IMG/VR virus record: IMGVR_UViG_3300037840_000216
Span: 20,468-84,467 of that record
Direction: 5' to 3' (one strand)
Source: a virus
DNA: 64,000 nt
The notes under the pieces were generated by a model that did no database searches, was not told the DNA's origin, and worked only from the letters and a program-made list of their open reading frames with translations. Positions 1-7,648 of the stretch are shown here, in pieces (position 1 is the stretch's first letter; every line of letters begins with the position of its first letter). A program made the translations under genes and the position numbers.

Positions 1-1336
1 CGATCACGTACTGGTGCTTCCACTTACCATCGGTGCTGTCTAGGAAGCGCCGCTTGTAAGCTACGCAGAAGATAGGCTCGGCGGAGGTCGTTGTCTCTCC
101 GATGATGCCGATCGTTCCGTTCGGAGCAATCGCACGAGTCTTGACGGGCCGACTGAGCTTGTGCTTGTCCGCCCATTCACCTGCGAGGTCTGTGGACTCC
201 GCGTATGCCTCCAACCAGTCGCGTAGCTCGGGCACCATTTCGTATCGGTAGCCACGCACAAGTAGCCACTCGTGCAGACCCATCAAGCCGAGCCCGAGAC
301 GACGGTTCTTCGCGCGGATCTCCTTCACCCTCTCGTATGGCACGTCTGAGTAGACGGTACCGGCGAGCAAGAAGAGAGTCGCTAGACGCACGACCTCTGC
401 GAACTCCTCGCGGCTGTGAATGCGGGCCATGTTGATCGAGCCGAGGTTGCATACGTCCGAGTCGTCTTCCGATGTGATCTCGGTGCAAGCGTTTCGCAAG
501 TTCTCGTTGACGTGCTCTCCGGTGTCGATGCTGAACCCAGGCTCGCCCGTCGCAACCATGTGCTCACAGGTGGTGTAGTAGACAGACTGGGCCAAGTCGT
601 GCTGCGGATGGTTGGGGTCCTCGAACGCGAGGAAGAAGTCATCGTTCAAGATGACGGAGATGTTTGTCATGTCGAGTGGCGCGGGTGCTTCATCACCTTT
701 CTCGACGGCTGCCTTCTTGGCTGCGACGATCTCCGGGGACCAGTCCTTGGCCTCGATCCATCTAAAGATGTCACCATGGTTCCAGTGAAGCCCAGCCCAG
801 ATGGCGGAGCGCCTGTGACCACCTTGCATAACGTGACGAGCGATCTCGTTGACCATCTTGGCAGGCGAGAGCGGTCCAGTTGCGAAGCCGCCAGTCTTCT
901 GAATCAAAGTGCCGTAGGGGCGCACGTCTGAGTAAACAGCCCCAATGCCGCCACCAGAAGAGAGTGACATGATAGCCTTGTGAACCAGGTCCGCCCAACC
1001 CTCGCGCGAATCTTCACAACGAAGGAGAAAACAGTTGTTGATCTGATGGATAGTGCGGCCAGAGGAGGCTAGGTAGCGACCGCCGGGAATGAACTTGCGC
1101 TGGATGATCAATCGGACTAGAGCCTGAAACTCGGGGTCCTTGTCGGTGTAGTTGAGTGCCCCCAGTACGTGACGCACTACGCGATAAGCGGTGTCGGGCC
1201 AGACCTCGATCGGCTCTTCGTCCTCGTCCTTCCATGAGTACTTGTCCATGTACTGCAACAAGGCCCACGGACCCATCTGTTCATCCTGCTCTTCAAAGTC
1301 GAAACCCGCCGTGGCGGGAAGTAGTGCTGCCTCCAT
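1..1336 (-). CDS. nrdJ: Class II (adenosylcobalamin-dependent) ribonucleotide reductase, partial
   Basis: Reduces ribonucleotides to deoxyribonucleotides for phage DNA synthesis in the host cytoplasm. The visible 445 codons hold the N-terminal half of the catalytic barrel; the 3' end runs off the window. Seen: GGRYLASSGR near residues 85-94, the first redox cysteine in NNCFLLR (Cys102), SLSSGGGIG near 125, HRRSAIW near 174, and the active-site loop NACTEI with Asn282, Cys284 and Glu286, followed by CNLGSIN. These motifs resemble phage and bacterial B12-dependent enzymes, which need no separate radical-generating subunit; none is seen nearby. The ATG follows an AGGA about 5 nt upstream. It is divergent from the early genes, with its own upstream region holding a palindrome and a G-rich tract. 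Class I cannot be fully excluded without the C-terminus. Confidence 0.88.
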   Translation of the reverse strand, partial: MEAALLPATAGFDFEEQDEQMGPWALLQYMDKYSWKDEDEEPIEVWPDTAYRVVRHVLGALNYTDKDPEFQALVRLIIQRKFIPGGRYLASSGRTIHQINNCFLLRCEDSREGWADLVHKAIMSLSSGGGIGAVYSDVRPYGTLIQKTGGFATGPLSPAKMVNEIARHVMQGGHRRSAIWAGLHWNHGDIFRWIEAKDWSPEIVAAKKAAVEKGDEAPAPLDMTNISVILNDDFFLAFEDPNHPQHDLAQSVYYTTCEHMVATGEPGFSIDTGEHVNENLRNACTEITSEDDSDVCNLGSINMARIHSREEFAEVVRLATLFLLAGTVYSDVPYERVKEIRAKNRRLGLGLMGLHEWLLVRGYRYEMVPELRDWLEAYAESTDLAGEWADKHKLSRPVKTRAIAPNGTIGIIGETTTSAEPIFCVAYKRRFLDSTDGKWKHQYVI

Positions 1337-1423
1337 GTGATCCTATCTTATCGTTGTGTGGGTTACTGTTCGCTCAGCTTATCAGAGGAGTGGCAACCCA
1401 AGCTACTCGCAACCAAATAAAAA

Positions 1424-1494
1424 TTCCCCCTCCCCCTCCCCCTCCTCTCTCCTCTCGCGCTCTTCTCTCTCCGACCCCCTCCCCAGTATAGCGT
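1424..1494. repeat. Polypyrimidine/polypurine tract with three C5T units
   Basis: Seventy-one bases with only four purines on the + strand, including an uninterrupted 33-nt pyrimidine run that starts TTCCCCC and continues as three CCCCCT-type units. The first part is a mirror repeat, a sequence class able to form triplex (H-DNA). On the minus strand it gives three G5 runs separated by single A, with more G runs distally. It lies in the presumed 5' leader of the ribonucleotide reductase transcript, just downstream of a minus-strand TATACT box. Confidence 0.85.
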
Positions 1495-1517
1495 ACACAG
1501 ACAAACACTAAGTGTTT
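1495..1517 (-). promoter_or_regulatory. Putative RNR promoter with palindromic operator
   Basis: Reading leftward there is a TATACT -10 box (1495-1500). Immediately upstream is a perfect 15-bp palindrome, AAACACT-A-AGTGTTT (1503-1517), covering the space between -10 and -35. No good -35 hexamer is present. The arrangement suggests a repressor- or activator-controlled promoter for the reductase. It does not have the ACAC-N8-GTGT spacing of an NrdR box. Confidence 0.5.
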
Positions 1518-1589
1518 AGCAAAGGACTTGGGCCTGTTAGACACAGAAAACCGCCGAAGCACGCGCGAGCCCAAGTTGCTACCTCGCCG

Positions 1590-1598
1590 TGATAAACT
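1590..1598 (+). promoter_or_regulatory. Extended -10 promoter, leaderless type
   Basis: TGA-TAAACT ends 7 nt before the ATG at 1606, so transcription would start at or next to the start codon. No -35 is recognisable; the TGN extension may compensate. This supports the ATG at 1606 over the upstream in-frame TTG at 1528. Confidence 0.5.
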
Positions 1599-1605
1599 TT
1601 CGCCG

Positions 1606-1917
1606 ATGTCGATCATCATGACTCAGCGATGTCTCTCTACCGAACCATGGTTCGAGATGTACGTGCCTTCCGCTACCGAACAGGGCAAGGAGTACCGTGT
1701 GTTGATGCCTTGGCCTGACGATGAAGTTGATGGTTTGGCCTGCGAATGTATGTCATTCGTCCATCGAGGGCACTGTCATCACCAGCAGATTGCCTTCGAC
1801 TTGTTGTGTCGCTGGACCTCTTTTGAGGGTCCCGAGAAGCAGACTCGCGAGCAACGTCGCAACCGCATCTGCCCTCGTTGCGAGGGTAAGACTGTGGCCG
1901 AGGCTGAGTTCGAGTGA
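1606..1917 (+). CDS. Small SWIM-type zinc-finger protein
   Basis: A 103-residue protein with CECMSFVHRGHCHH near residues 47-60, which fits the SWIM zinc-finger pattern CxC-xn-CxH. A second metal-binding pair, CPRC, lies near the C-terminus. SWIM fingers bind DNA or proteins and occur in bacterial SNF2 ATPases and recombination-linked factors; this phage also encodes an SNF2-like helicase (19172-21115), but a partnership is only inference. The start is chosen at the ATG placed 7 nt after an extended -10 box; an in-frame TTG 26 codons upstream has no convincing ribosome-binding site. It is the first gene of the early block. Confidence 0.7.
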   Translation: MSIIMTQRCLSTEPWFEMYVPSATEQGKEYRVLMPWPDDEVDGLACECMSFVHRGHCHHQQIAFDLLCRWTSFEGPEKQTREQRRNRICPRCEGKTVAEAEFE

Positions 1918-1924
1918 ACCTGAG

Positions 1925-1933
1925 TGATATGAT
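1925..1933 (+). promoter_or_regulatory. Extended -10 promoter, leaderless type
   Basis: TGA-TATGAT ends 8 nt before the ATG at 1942. There is no convincing Shine-Dalgarno sequence for that ATG, consistent with leaderless expression. Confidence 0.5.
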
Positions 1934-1941
1934 GGACGATC

Positions 1942-2514
1942 ATGACTAACAACCTCACTCAGATCACCAAGACGCTTGGCAGCGCACACCGAGCAAAGTC
2001 CACTGCAGAAAAGGAACTCAAGGAGTCACGAACCAAGTTCTTCGATGCGGTCGATGAGGAGATCGTTGCCACCGAGACGCTCGCTCAGCAGACAGTTGAC
2101 ATCCCGGCCGATGTCGAGAGCGCAGAGGCGTACGTCACGCAGTTCTACCCAGGCTGGAGAATCGTCGGGGACGAGCTAAAGAAGGGCACAGATTCAGCCC
2201 TCATCGAAGAGGACCCGGCTTTCAAGAAGTTCGTCTACGTCAACCACGACGACGGGTATGTCTACCGGCGCAACGTCTCTCAGGGCGGACCGTCCTTGGA
2301 CAACGAGCGCCTCAAGGCAGAGAACCCGAAGCTCTGGAAGCGCATCACCGAAGAGAGGGTGCAACCGGCAACGAAAGTGCGCGTGCTCAAGGACCTAGAG
2401 GAAGTGGACAACAAGGATCTGGCAGCGATGCAAGAGTACTTCGTACCCGGCCCGATGACGGTCAAGCTCGACGCTCCTCGTAAAGCAAAGCCGGACGAGT
2501 TGGATGCGGCTTAG
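1942..2514 (+). CDS. Hypothetical early protein, 190 aa
   Basis: No family recognised. The N-terminal 50 residues are rich in Lys, Glu and Ala and likely form a coiled coil. A central segment with FVYVNHDDGYVYRR looks like a compact beta-rich domain, and the C-terminus is charged (Asp/Lys/Pro). It is transcribed from its own leaderless-type -10 box and followed without a gap by the MerR-like gene (stop TAG directly abuts the next ATG), so the two are probably co-translated. Expression with the early regulatory genes suggests a host-takeover or accessory replication role, but nothing in the sequence proves it. Confidence 0.75.
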   Translation: MTNNLTQITKTLGSAHRAKSTAEKELKESRTKFFDAVDEEIVATETLAQQTVDIPADVESAEAYVTQFYPGWRIVGDELKKGTDSALIEEDPAFKKFVYVNHDDGYVYRRNVSQGGPSLDNERLKAENPKLWKRITEERVQPATKVRVLKDLEEVDNKDLAAMQEYFVPGPMTVKLDAPRKAKPDELDAA

Positions 2515-2805
2515 ATGCGAACCACCACCCGAGCCAATTGGAGATTTTCTTTCACAATCTCAGACTTGGGACGATTGCTTGGAAAGTCTCCGGTCACTCT
2601 CCGAGGCTGGGATGATCGAGGACTGGTCGATATCCCACGGGACCCTTCAGGGGACCGCAAGCTTGGATGTGCAGATATCCGTACGATTGCCGATCAAGCT
2701 TTCGAGCTTGGTCGTATCAATCGTCGCCGTGCCAATCTAGTGCATGCTACTATGACTCTCATAGAGCAGATCGAAGCAGAGAATAACTGGAGAGCAAAGG
2801 AATGA
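2515..2805 (+). CDS. MerR/excisionase-like winged-helix DNA-binding protein
   Basis: 96 residues. Residues 15-55 (LGRLLGKSPVTLRGWDDRG, then DPSGDRKL and DIRTIAD) match the pattern of a MerR-type winged helix: a helix-turn-helix, a wing ending in the Arg-x-Leu/Tyr step, and a following helix. The C-terminal 35 residues form one long helix that could dimerise. There is no ligand-binding domain, so it is more like a phage excisionase-sized DNA binder than a full MerR sensor. The ATG directly follows the upstream stop and its own stop overlaps the next start as ATGA. Likely an early transcription regulator. Confidence 0.7.
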   Translation: MRTTTRANWRFSFTISDLGRLLGKSPVTLRGWDDRGLVDIPRDPSGDRKLGCADIRTIADQAFELGRINRRRANLVHATMTLIEQIEAENNWRAKE

Positions 2806-3014
2806 ACCCGCCTCGCATCAAGATCGTCAGCGACGGTCACGCTTCAGGTACAAAAGCGTACGTGGAAGACGATGACGGCAAAATCACCTACATTCCAAAT
2901 ATAGTTAGAGCGTATTGGCATGTTCATGCAGGGTCCCCGGCACAAGCAACGCTAGATCTCATCAACGTCGAGGTAGACATCCTTGGCGAGAAGAATGAAA
3001 CCAAAGATGACTGA
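2802..3014 (+). CDS. Hypothetical small protein, 70 aa
   Basis: Not recognised. It begins in an ATGA overlap with the MerR-like gene and ends overlapping the next gene, which supports translation as part of the operon. The sequence is beta-rich with an acidic DDDG turn near residue 24 and an acidic, Lys-containing tail. No motif indicates function. Confidence 0.65.
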   Translation: MNPPRIKIVSDGHASGTKAYVEDDDGKITYIPNIVRAYWHVHAGSPAQATLDLINVEVDILGEKNETKDD

Positions 3015-3651
3015 TCTGCGCATAGGAATTCTTGGAGCACCCGGAGCAGGCAAGAGCACTTTTGCCAAAGCTCTAGCCACCAAGCTACGGTCTGAGAAAG
3101 GCGGCGTCACACGTCAGACGGTCAAGGTCGTGGATGGCTACATGGATAGCCTCATCAAGCGTACCGGCTATGCCTTCGACATCTTTGCCACCTACCCGCA
3201 GAACTATCAGATCCTCTTCGAGCGCTGGACCAGGGAACAAGAGGCTGAACATGCCGGGTGCGAGATACTGATCACGACCGGCTCACTCTACGAAACGATC
3301 CTCTACACGGCGCTTCGCGTCAACTCGGATATCGTGCTTAAAGAGGACTCCACTGTGCAGCTACAGGGACGCGCCGCCATGGAAATGCTTGGGGTCACGC
3401 AGTCACTCATCGCCACACACGATCTGCTACTATTCTTGCCGTATGATGGCAATATACTCACTGAGAAGGGTCACTCGTACGATGTGGCCATCAATGAGAA
3501 GCTACCCGGCGTCGTCGCGGGGTACTTCCGCCCGCTCACAGAACTCACCGGCACAACGAAGAGGAAGGTAGCTGATGCCGTCCAAGCAATCCAAGCCATC
3601 GAACGTACCAAGTCCGCTCTCGCTGCGGCGGATCAACAATCGGCAGTTTGA
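3007..3651 (+). CDS. P-loop NTPase, kinase-like
   Basis: The N-terminus carries a canonical Walker A, GAPGAGKST (about residues 11-19), following a beta strand (IGILG). The size (214 residues) and helical middle resemble nucleotide- or nucleoside-kinase-type P-loop folds rather than a helicase. A possible Walker B-like strand is ILITTGS near residue 83, without a clear acidic pair. The start is set at the ATG overlapping the preceding gene; in-frame starts at 2983 and 2995 are possible. The last 77 nt overlap the helicase-loader gene. The substrate cannot be told from sequence alone. Confidence 0.65.
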   Translation: MTDLRIGILGAPGAGKSTFAKALATKLRSEKGGVTRQTVKVVDGYMDSLIKRTGYAFDIFATYPQNYQILFERWTREQEAEHAGCEILITTGSLYETILYTALRVNSDIVLKEDSTVQLQGRAAMEMLGVTQSLIATHDLLLFLPYDGNILTEKGHSYDVAINEKLPGVVAGYFRPLTELTGTTKRKVADAVQAIQAIERTKSALAAADQQSAV

Positions 3652-4429
3652 CGAGATCGAATCGCTGATCAGGAAGTCGTCCTTGATCAAGCTCGGTCAG
3701 TGCCCGACGTGTGAAGCCAAGGCCGAACATGTTGCGGAGGCTCTGATCTGGCCGACTGACAGCACCTATTTCTACGACGACAAGGATCACCCCTGCAACT
3801 GCGCAGAACAAGAGACGCTATTCCGTCACTACATGCTCGCGCGTATCCCTGAGGAGTACATGCGCCTCGGCGTAGATACCTATTGGGGGGATCCTGATGC
3901 AATGGCGGCGGCGCTCGCGTACATCGAGAACTGGCCTAAGCTACGCAGATACGGACTCGGCATCGGCTTCTATTCCAAGGCGCAAGGTACAGGTAAGACC
4001 TTCCTCGCGATGATGATTGCGCGCGAGCTAGTCAAGCAAGGCGAGTCGGTTCATTGTATCTTCTTCCGGCGCATGGTCGAAATCTACGATTTGGATGTGA
4101 AGGAACGCCGATTCGAAGAGGAGCGTATCCGCGACTGCACAGTGCTCGTGTTGGACGAGGTAGCGCGTCCGGTGTCCGAGGCTCAGCGTGCCCTTTTTGC
4201 GGAGAAGTTCGAGGAGTTGATTAGGCATCGGAGCAACTACAACAAAGTCACGATCCTGACGACCAATATGGAGCCCGACGAGCTTGACACTATTTACCCA
4301 CGTACATACTCACTACTCGCAGCCAAGGAGGAGTCGGTCTATGTCAACGGCACGGACGTACGCAAGGAGAACCTGAACAATCTCAACAAGGAACTCGCCC
4401 TGAACGGCGAAATCCGTACTATCATTTAG
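3575..4429 (+). CDS. DnaC/IstB-like AAA+ helicase loader
   Basis: 284 residues. An N-terminal segment with CPTC (about 43-46) and CNC (about 74-76) could bind zinc. The AAA+ core follows: Walker A in AQGTGKTFLAMMIARELV (about 136-153), Walker B VLVLDEVA (about 189-196), and sensor-1-like ILTTNM (about 226-231). DnaC-type loaders place the ring-shaped replicative helicase on single-stranded DNA; the DnaB-like helicase gene lies two genes downstream. The ATG has a strong ribosome-binding site (GAGGAAGG, about 6 nt upstream) despite overlapping the previous gene by 77 nt. Confidence 0.82.
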   Translation: MPSKQSKPSNVPSPLSLRRINNRQFDEIESLIRKSSLIKLGQCPTCEAKAEHVAEALIWPTDSTYFYDDKDHPCNCAEQETLFRHYMLARIPEEYMRLGVDTYWGDPDAMAAALAYIENWPKLRRYGLGIGFYSKAQGTGKTFLAMMIARELVKQGESVHCIFFRRMVEIYDLDVKERRFEEERIRDCTVLVLDEVARPVSEAQRALFAEKFEELIRHRSNYNKVTILTTNMEPDELDTIYPRTYSLLAAKEESVYVNGTDVRKENLNNLNKELALNGEIRTII

Positions 4430-4437
4430 GAGGCATC

Positions 4438-4965
4438 ATGTGGTTCGTAGTCAGTAAGAAACGTTATTACGAGCATCTTAACCAATGGGGTCTTGCAGAA
4501 CGCAAACGACAAGCGAAAATAGGTGAGCTAGAAAAGACGATCGAAGACCAAGACGCACGCCCGCGCAGCACGGAACGAGAGAAGGTCTTGCAAGATCTGC
4601 AAGAAGCGTTCAACTTGATCCTTGGGTACCAGCGGGCGCTTACCATCGTCGGAGGGGCCGATCCTCAGATCTCCAAGGCTAACGCTCTGCTGGAGCGATA
4701 CGGATTGCAAGGCGAGGCTAGCGCCTCATATTTGGGGTTCAAGCGCGTAGAGGGATTCAAAGAGCCGCGCGCTGAGGAGTCGCCGAAGCGACTTTCACCC
4801 GAGTGGTGGGCGCAAGAAGAGAAGCGCTGGGGCACAGAGGCATACGGCAACGCCAACGTACGTATCGAGGCTGAGGCTATCGATGACGGCGATGACAAGG
4901 AGCCCGGTTATACCCGCGCGGTGGTGCGATTCGTGGACCTCGACGCAGAGCCCGACGCATCTTGA
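4438..4965 (+). CDS. Hypothetical coiled-coil protein between loader and helicase
   Basis: 175 residues, not assigned to a family. Residues 20-65 are strongly helical and charged (Glu/Lys/Arg/Gln) and probably form a coiled coil. A middle segment includes SPEWWAQEEKRWG, and the C-terminus is acidic. A good Shine-Dalgarno (TAGGAGG) lies 6 nt before the ATG, 8 nt after the loader gene. Its position between a DnaC-like loader and a DnaB-like helicase suggests a replisome accessory role, by context only. Confidence 0.7.
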   Translation: MWFVVSKKRYYEHLNQWGLAERKRQAKIGELEKTIEDQDARPRSTEREKVLQDLQEAFNLILGYQRALTIVGGADPQISKANALLERYGLQGEASASYLGFKRVEGFKEPRAEESPKRLSPEWWAQEEKRWGTEAYGNANVRIEAEAIDDGDDKEPGYTRAVVRFVDLDAEPDAS

Positions 4966-4967
4966 CC

Positions 4968-4976
4968 TGCTACGAT
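4968..4976 (+). promoter_or_regulatory. Extended -10 promoter before leader peptide and helicase
   Basis: TGC-TACGAT ends 10 nt before the ATG of the 20-codon leader ORF. It overlaps the region just after the previous stop codon. There is no clear -35. Confidence 0.35.
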
Positions 4977-4986
4977 CAAGACCGCA

Positions 4987-5049
4987 ATGGCTGTTGACCT
5001 AGACATAGAGCTTCTAAGTCACCTCGATGTTGTTCTAGTTGAGGTCTAA
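4987..5049 (+). CDS. 20-residue leader peptide copying the helicase N-terminus
   Basis: This short ORF ends 1 nt before the helicase ATG. It encodes MAVDLDIELLSHL then DVVLVEV. The helicase begins MAVDLDVELLSHL and, after five more residues, has WVVL. Twelve of the first 13 residues are identical, yet nine of those twelve use different codons, including AGT versus TCA for serine; nucleotide identity over the 39 bases is only 24/39. That pattern points to selection on the peptide sequence rather than a recent DNA duplication. It could be a competitor for the partner of the helicase N-terminus, or a translational-coupling leader. No strong ribosome-binding site is visible. Confidence 0.6.
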   Translation: MAVDLDIELLSHLDVVLVEV

Positions 5050-5050
5050 T

Positions 5051-6268
5051 ATGGCCGTAGATCTCGATGTCGAGTTGCTATCACATTTGCCAGATCCAGA
5101 GGCATGGGTTGTGCTCCGTGGTGAGAAATTCCGCGATGTCTTGATTGAGGATGATGCTGTTCGCACGATCTACCAGTGGGCGGACCAGCACTACCGGGAG
5201 CACAAACAGATAGCAACCTCGGCCGTTCTGGATGAGGAGTTTGAGATCGATTTCACCACGCCGGAGACGGCCATTGGTGATCTGATCGATCGTATGCGCG
5301 AACGCTACATGAAAAACCAAGGCCGCGAGTCTGTGCGCGCCATTGGGGAGCAGTTCAAAGAGGACCCATCCGGCGTTCCCAAGCTGCTGCTCCAGAAGGG
5401 TAAGGAGCTAACCGATCTGCTCACTCGGCACGGGGAAATGTACGGCACCGGGGATTTTGACCGTACGCTTAAGGGATATTTGGACAAGGCAACCAAAGGA
5501 CCAGGGCCAAGCCTTGGGTTTAAGACCTTGGATGATTATTTTCATGGTCAAAGAGGAATTACCATTTATGCAGGTCCCCCAAAGCATTGGAAGTCGTGGT
5601 GTATGGTCAAGGGTGTAATTGAAAACGTCTTTCAAGGTACCTATCCGTGGCTTTACCCGCTAGAGCTTCCCGCTGAGGAAACGAACATGCGCCTGATCTG
5701 TATGATCTCGGACATCCCGTGGCACAAGTACATCCACAACACCATCACGCGCGACGAGCAGAAGATGATGAGAGAGATAGCTAAAAACCTGGACGAAATG
5801 GGTATATATAAGATTGTCCAGCCACCACAGGGCGAACGTTCACCTGACGAGTTGATTGGGAAAGCGCAAGATGCCGGGGCAGGTTCAATTTGGGTCGATC
5901 AACTTCAGTACGTAGAGATCGGTGGTAAGTCGCTAGGGGCATGGAATGAGACGGGCAAGTATTGGGAGGTACTTGATCGTTCGCGTAATCTTACAGATGA
6001 CATTTGTTTTGCTCATCAATTTAATCGCTCTGTAATAAATGCAGATAAAATGCCTTCGATTCAGCAACTAAAGGGCTCGTCCGCTATAGAGGAGACGGCA
6101 ACTTTGGTTCTCGGTCTATGGGCTAGTAAAGAGATGCGCAAGTCTAAGCGTTTTGAAATCGGTACTCTTGCCTCGCGTAACCATGACTTCTGTAACTGGG
6201 AAGTCGAAGTGGATCTGACGCGCCGCTGCAACTTCGAGATCGTCGGCGTGGTAGAGGACGATGAATGA
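5051..6268 (+). CDS. DnaB-like replicative DNA helicase with altered Walker A
   Basis: 405 residues. The N-terminal third is helical, as in DnaB primase-interaction domains. The C-terminal RecA-fold domain has a P-loop AGPPKHWKS (about residues 176-184), ELPAEE (about 206-211), Walker B SIWVDQLQ (about 282-289), FAHQFNRSV and LKGSSAIEETATLVLGL, which correspond to conserved DnaB motifs H2-H4. The invariant glycine before the P-loop lysine is replaced by Trp, the codon being an unambiguous TGG. The ATG at 5051 has GAGG 6 nt upstream. It unwinds the fork, probably loaded by the DnaC-like protein and paired with the downstream primase. The stop overlaps the next gene. Confidence 0.82.
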   Translation: MAVDLDVELLSHLPDPEAWVVLRGEKFRDVLIEDDAVRTIYQWADQHYREHKQIATSAVLDEEFEIDFTTPETAIGDLIDRMRERYMKNQGRESVRAIGEQFKEDPSGVPKLLLQKGKELTDLLTRHGEMYGTGDFDRTLKGYLDKATKGPGPSLGFKTLDDYFHGQRGITIYAGPPKHWKSWCMVKGVIENVFQGTYPWLYPLELPAEETNMRLICMISDIPWHKYIHNTITRDEQKMMREIAKNLDEMGIYKIVQPPQGERSPDELIGKAQDAGAGSIWVDQLQYVEIGGKSLGAWNETGKYWEVLDRSRNLTDDICFAHQFNRSVINADKMPSIQQLKGSSAIEETATLVLGLWASKEMRKSKRFEIGTLASRNHDFCNWEVEVDLTRRCNFEIVGVVEDDE

Positions 6269-6542
6269 GGTCAGGATCACACGACGCAGGAGAGCGGTGG
6301 AAGACCCGTCTCCTATCCCTAGCTGGCTAGACAACCCTGAGGAGATTGGGCCGTGTCCGTGTGGCAACCCTCCCGACGACGCCTGTATGTTGATCGAGGG
6401 CGACGCTCCGCTCAGTAGGTGGTTCCACATGGGGTGTTTGGACTTCCTGGAGAAAGAGATGGACGAGGAGGAAATCGAGGAAAAGCGCGCCTGGGAACAC
6501 CATGTGAAACGCATGCAAGAAGGAGAGGACGACGATGAGTAG
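6261..6542 (+). CDS. Acidic zinc-binding small protein
   Basis: 93 residues with CPCG (about 32-35), Cys42, His56 and Cys59, a spacing that could bind one or two zinc ions in a RING- or treble-clef-like way. The C-terminus is strongly acidic. It starts inside the helicase stop (ATGAATGA) and its own stop overlaps the primase ATG, so it is translated with both. A role at the helicase-primase interface is plausible from position only. Confidence 0.7.
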   Translation: MNEVRITRRRRAVEDPSPIPSWLDNPEEIGPCPCGNPPDDACMLIEGDAPLSRWFHMGCLDFLEKEMDEEEIEEKRAWEHHVKRMQEGEDDDE

Positions 6543-7635
6543 GCATAAACTGGAGTACCGAGACTTCGTAGATGCCATCGATCTTGACGTTTTCGAGGAG
6601 GCGATCGGATTTGAACCTCTAGAACATCGTAACGGCGAGGATATCGGCTACTGTCCAGACTTTTGGGGCTTGCATAAGCATGGAGATACAACAGGCAAGT
6701 TCGCCATCAATCGCGAGAAGCGCGTCTACCATTGTTTTGTTTGTTCGGGAGGAACGCTTCTTTCATTGGCTATGGAGCATAACCAGATGGATGAAGAGAC
6801 AGCGACCGAGTGGCTCTATCAGTTTGCCCATGGTGACACTCGTACCGACACTGAATTCGTGGATGACTTTATGAAACTGCTCGATGACTACGCGGAGAAG
6901 AAGGGTGACAGGATGCCCTACTTCAACGAGCACGTTCTGAAACAGTTCGACGCGGCCTACCATGCGCTCGACCTGGATGGTGAGCCTATTTCTTGGTACG
7001 AGGAGCGTGGCATCTCCGAAGAGATTCAGCAGGCGTATCGTCTCTGTTACGGCGCGAACCACAAGAAGGTCGCTCCCATCCGGGGAGGAGAGAAGATCGC
7101 TGAGGACTACTTCGGGCCGTGCATTGCCTTCCCGCACTTCTGGGAGGGCCGACTGGTCGGATGGCAACATCGCTGGCTCAACCATGGCAAAGACACGCCC
7201 AAGTGGCTCCCCAAGTACACAAACACCAGCGACTTCCCCAAAAAACAGACCCTCTACAACTACGATCGGGCGATCAAACATCCTGCTAGCCGAGTGGTGG
7301 TGGTGGAGTCATGCCCAACAGCAGGCTTCCTCGAAAGCATGAAAATCCCTGCCGTGGGTGCCTTCGGATCGGGGATTACCGAGGGACAGCTACGTCTCTT
7401 GCGCCGCTTTACGGAGGGAGTGATCTTCGCACCCGACAACGACAAGCCTGGTGTCAAGTTCGCCAACATCGGTCGCGCCTACCTAGAGCGCTACATTGAC
7501 GTGACTGTGCTGAAGCCCGTGGAGCTAGGCGAGGGTGCCGATCTGGGCGACTATATGAAAACCGATGACCCCGTGGGCAATCTGTACGACCACTTGGAAA
7601 CAGCCGTAGAGGACGATGTTTTCGGGATCTTCTGA
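6535..7635 (+). CDS. DnaG-type DNA primase (CHC2 zinc finger and TOPRIM)
   Basis: 366 residues. The N-terminal zinc-binding domain shows CPDFWGLHKHGD and YHCFVC (Cys40, His48 or His50, Cys67, Cys70). A middle domain has PYGANHKKVAPI-like and GPCIAFPHFWEGRLVGWQHR elements typical of the RNA polymerase basic domain. The TOPRIM fold is seen as VVVVES (metal-binding Glu, near 260), then GAFGSGITEGQ and APDNDKPG (the DxD motif). There is no C-terminal helicase domain; the DnaB-like protein two genes upstream supplies that. It makes RNA primers for lagging-strand synthesis. ATGAGTAG overlaps the previous gene. Confidence 0.85.
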   Translation: MSRHKLEYRDFVDAIDLDVFEEAIGFEPLEHRNGEDIGYCPDFWGLHKHGDTTGKFAINREKRVYHCFVCSGGTLLSLAMEHNQMDEETATEWLYQFAHGDTRTDTEFVDDFMKLLDDYAEKKGDRMPYFNEHVLKQFDAAYHALDLDGEPISWYEERGISEEIQQAYRLCYGANHKKVAPIRGGEKIAEDYFGPCIAFPHFWEGRLVGWQHRWLNHGKDTPKWLPKYTNTSDFPKKQTLYNYDRAIKHPASRVVVVESCPTAGFLESMKIPAVGAFGSGITEGQLRLLRRFTEGVIFAPDNDKPGVKFANIGRAYLERYIDVTVLKPVELGEGADLGDYMKTDDPVGNLYDHLETAVEDDVFGIF

Positions 7636-7648
7636 GAGCTAATAGGTG

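Noticed and set aside
1337-1530. Cobalamin riboswitch or NrdR box upstream of the reductase
   Set aside because: No B12-box-like sequence was seen, and the palindrome lacks NrdR-box spacing.
1528-1605. TTG start extending the SWIM-type gene by 26 codons
   Set aside because: Poor ribosome-binding context; an extended -10 box placed 7 nt before ATG 1606 gives a better start.
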